This document shows, piece after piece, positions 63,683 to 64,000 of a stretch of 64,000 nucleotides of DNA. Where the stretch lies: the NCBI GenBank assembly GCA_029204225.1, contig CM055113.1, positions 1,901,973-1,965,972 on the forward strand. Direction: 5' to 3'. A program made the translations under genes and the position numbers. How positions within the stretch are numbered: position 1 is the stretch's first letter; every line of letters starts with the position of its first letter. The stretch comes from Diphasiastrum complanatum. Lineage: Eukaryota; Streptophyta; Lycopodiopsida; Lycopodiales; Lycopodiaceae. The notes beneath the pieces are model-generated. The model searched no databases. It saw nothing but the letters and a program-made list of their open reading frames with translations, and had not been told where the DNA came from.

Positions 63683-64000
63683 CTACAAAAATACTATTTT
63701 AGAACATATTGAAAACTCAAATACTAAAATCACTTGCAATGAAATGAAAAACATGACAACAATGCATGTGCACCTGCTCACAGTGACGAGGCAACACCAA
63801 TATGTCAAAGGACTCCATGCTCAGTGTTTTGATGAATCAATTGCAAAAATTCCACTTGGATTTGATTAAAGACCTCAAAGTAGGTCACGGTATACTGTCT
63901 GAAATAGATCAACATATTCCAAGGTCTGTTCCTACGCCTGATGCTAGATCATTCCTTACCTTTACTCAATTTCTCATGATCTCAAATAGTTCGATTTTAA
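63683..64000 (-). other. Window end, possible upstream exon of the preceding frame
   Basis: Only a short coding-like stretch (about 63800-63900, minus strand) is visible, with a stop in it. The window ends before more can be said. Confidence 0.3.

Overview
This is nuclear DNA of a land plant: AT-rich, intron-bearing and crowded with nested LTR retrotransposons. The plant calls rest on several signs: initiator-Met-type primer binding sites (TGGTATCAGAGC), Ty1-copia and Ty3-gypsy gag-pol proteins, a TTTAGGG repeat pair, and decayed exons of plant gene families (a BAHD acyltransferase with its DFGWG motif, a double-stranded-RNA-binding domain, a CENH3-like histone). I cannot name the species. 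No intact host gene is visible; every recognisable host-type sequence is partial or broken.

Layout. 1-3202: minus-strand Copia remnant (Copia-1). 3600-8700: minus-strand chromovirus-type Gypsy remnant (Gypsy-1) and its leader. 8700-11600: non-coding, with two tandem duplications. 11600-12190: broken dsRBD fragment joined to a broken BAHD fragment. 12250-13868: GA microsatellite, then the 5' end of a plus-strand Copia (Copia-2). 13870-18521: minus-strand Copia-3 with one LTR and primer site. 19380-24333: 3' half of a plus-strand Gypsy (Gypsy-2), with a large extra ORF between integrase and the 3' LTR. 24334-26600: 3' half of plus-strand Copia-4. 26600-30030: mostly unassigned sequence with short tandem repeats.

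30030-39545 is a plus-strand Gypsy (Gypsy-3) split by a young, nearly intact Copia-5 (30355-36587). Copia-5 has two 736-bp LTRs about 1% apart and a 5-bp target duplication GGGAA. 41240-48101 holds two long related LTR-like arms in inverted orientation. Between them lie plus-strand exons of a Ulp1-type cysteine protease and a minus-strand gag-like gene. 48111-51769 is a minus-strand Gypsy (Gypsy-4) with gag and protease but no polymerase. Its LTR is related to that of Gypsy-2.

52000-64000 is a patchwork: a long GA microsatellite, a CENH3-like histone fold with an out-of-order basic tail, a second Ulp1-type exon pair, two diverged copies of an unrecognised gene family in opposite orientations, an unrecognised 430-codon gene with a frameshift, a CTA-rich low-complexity tract, a GIY-YIG nuclease fragment and a Copia integrase fragment.

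The retroelements encode the usual gag, protease, integrase, reverse transcriptase and RNase H, but almost all are disabled by frameshifts, stops or deletions. The points most worth following up are the Gypsy-2 extra ORF, the inverted LTR arms with three hairpins sharing one loop sequence, the Ulp1 exon pairs, the 3' exon shared by two unrelated genes, the CENH3-like fragment and the GIY-YIG fragment.
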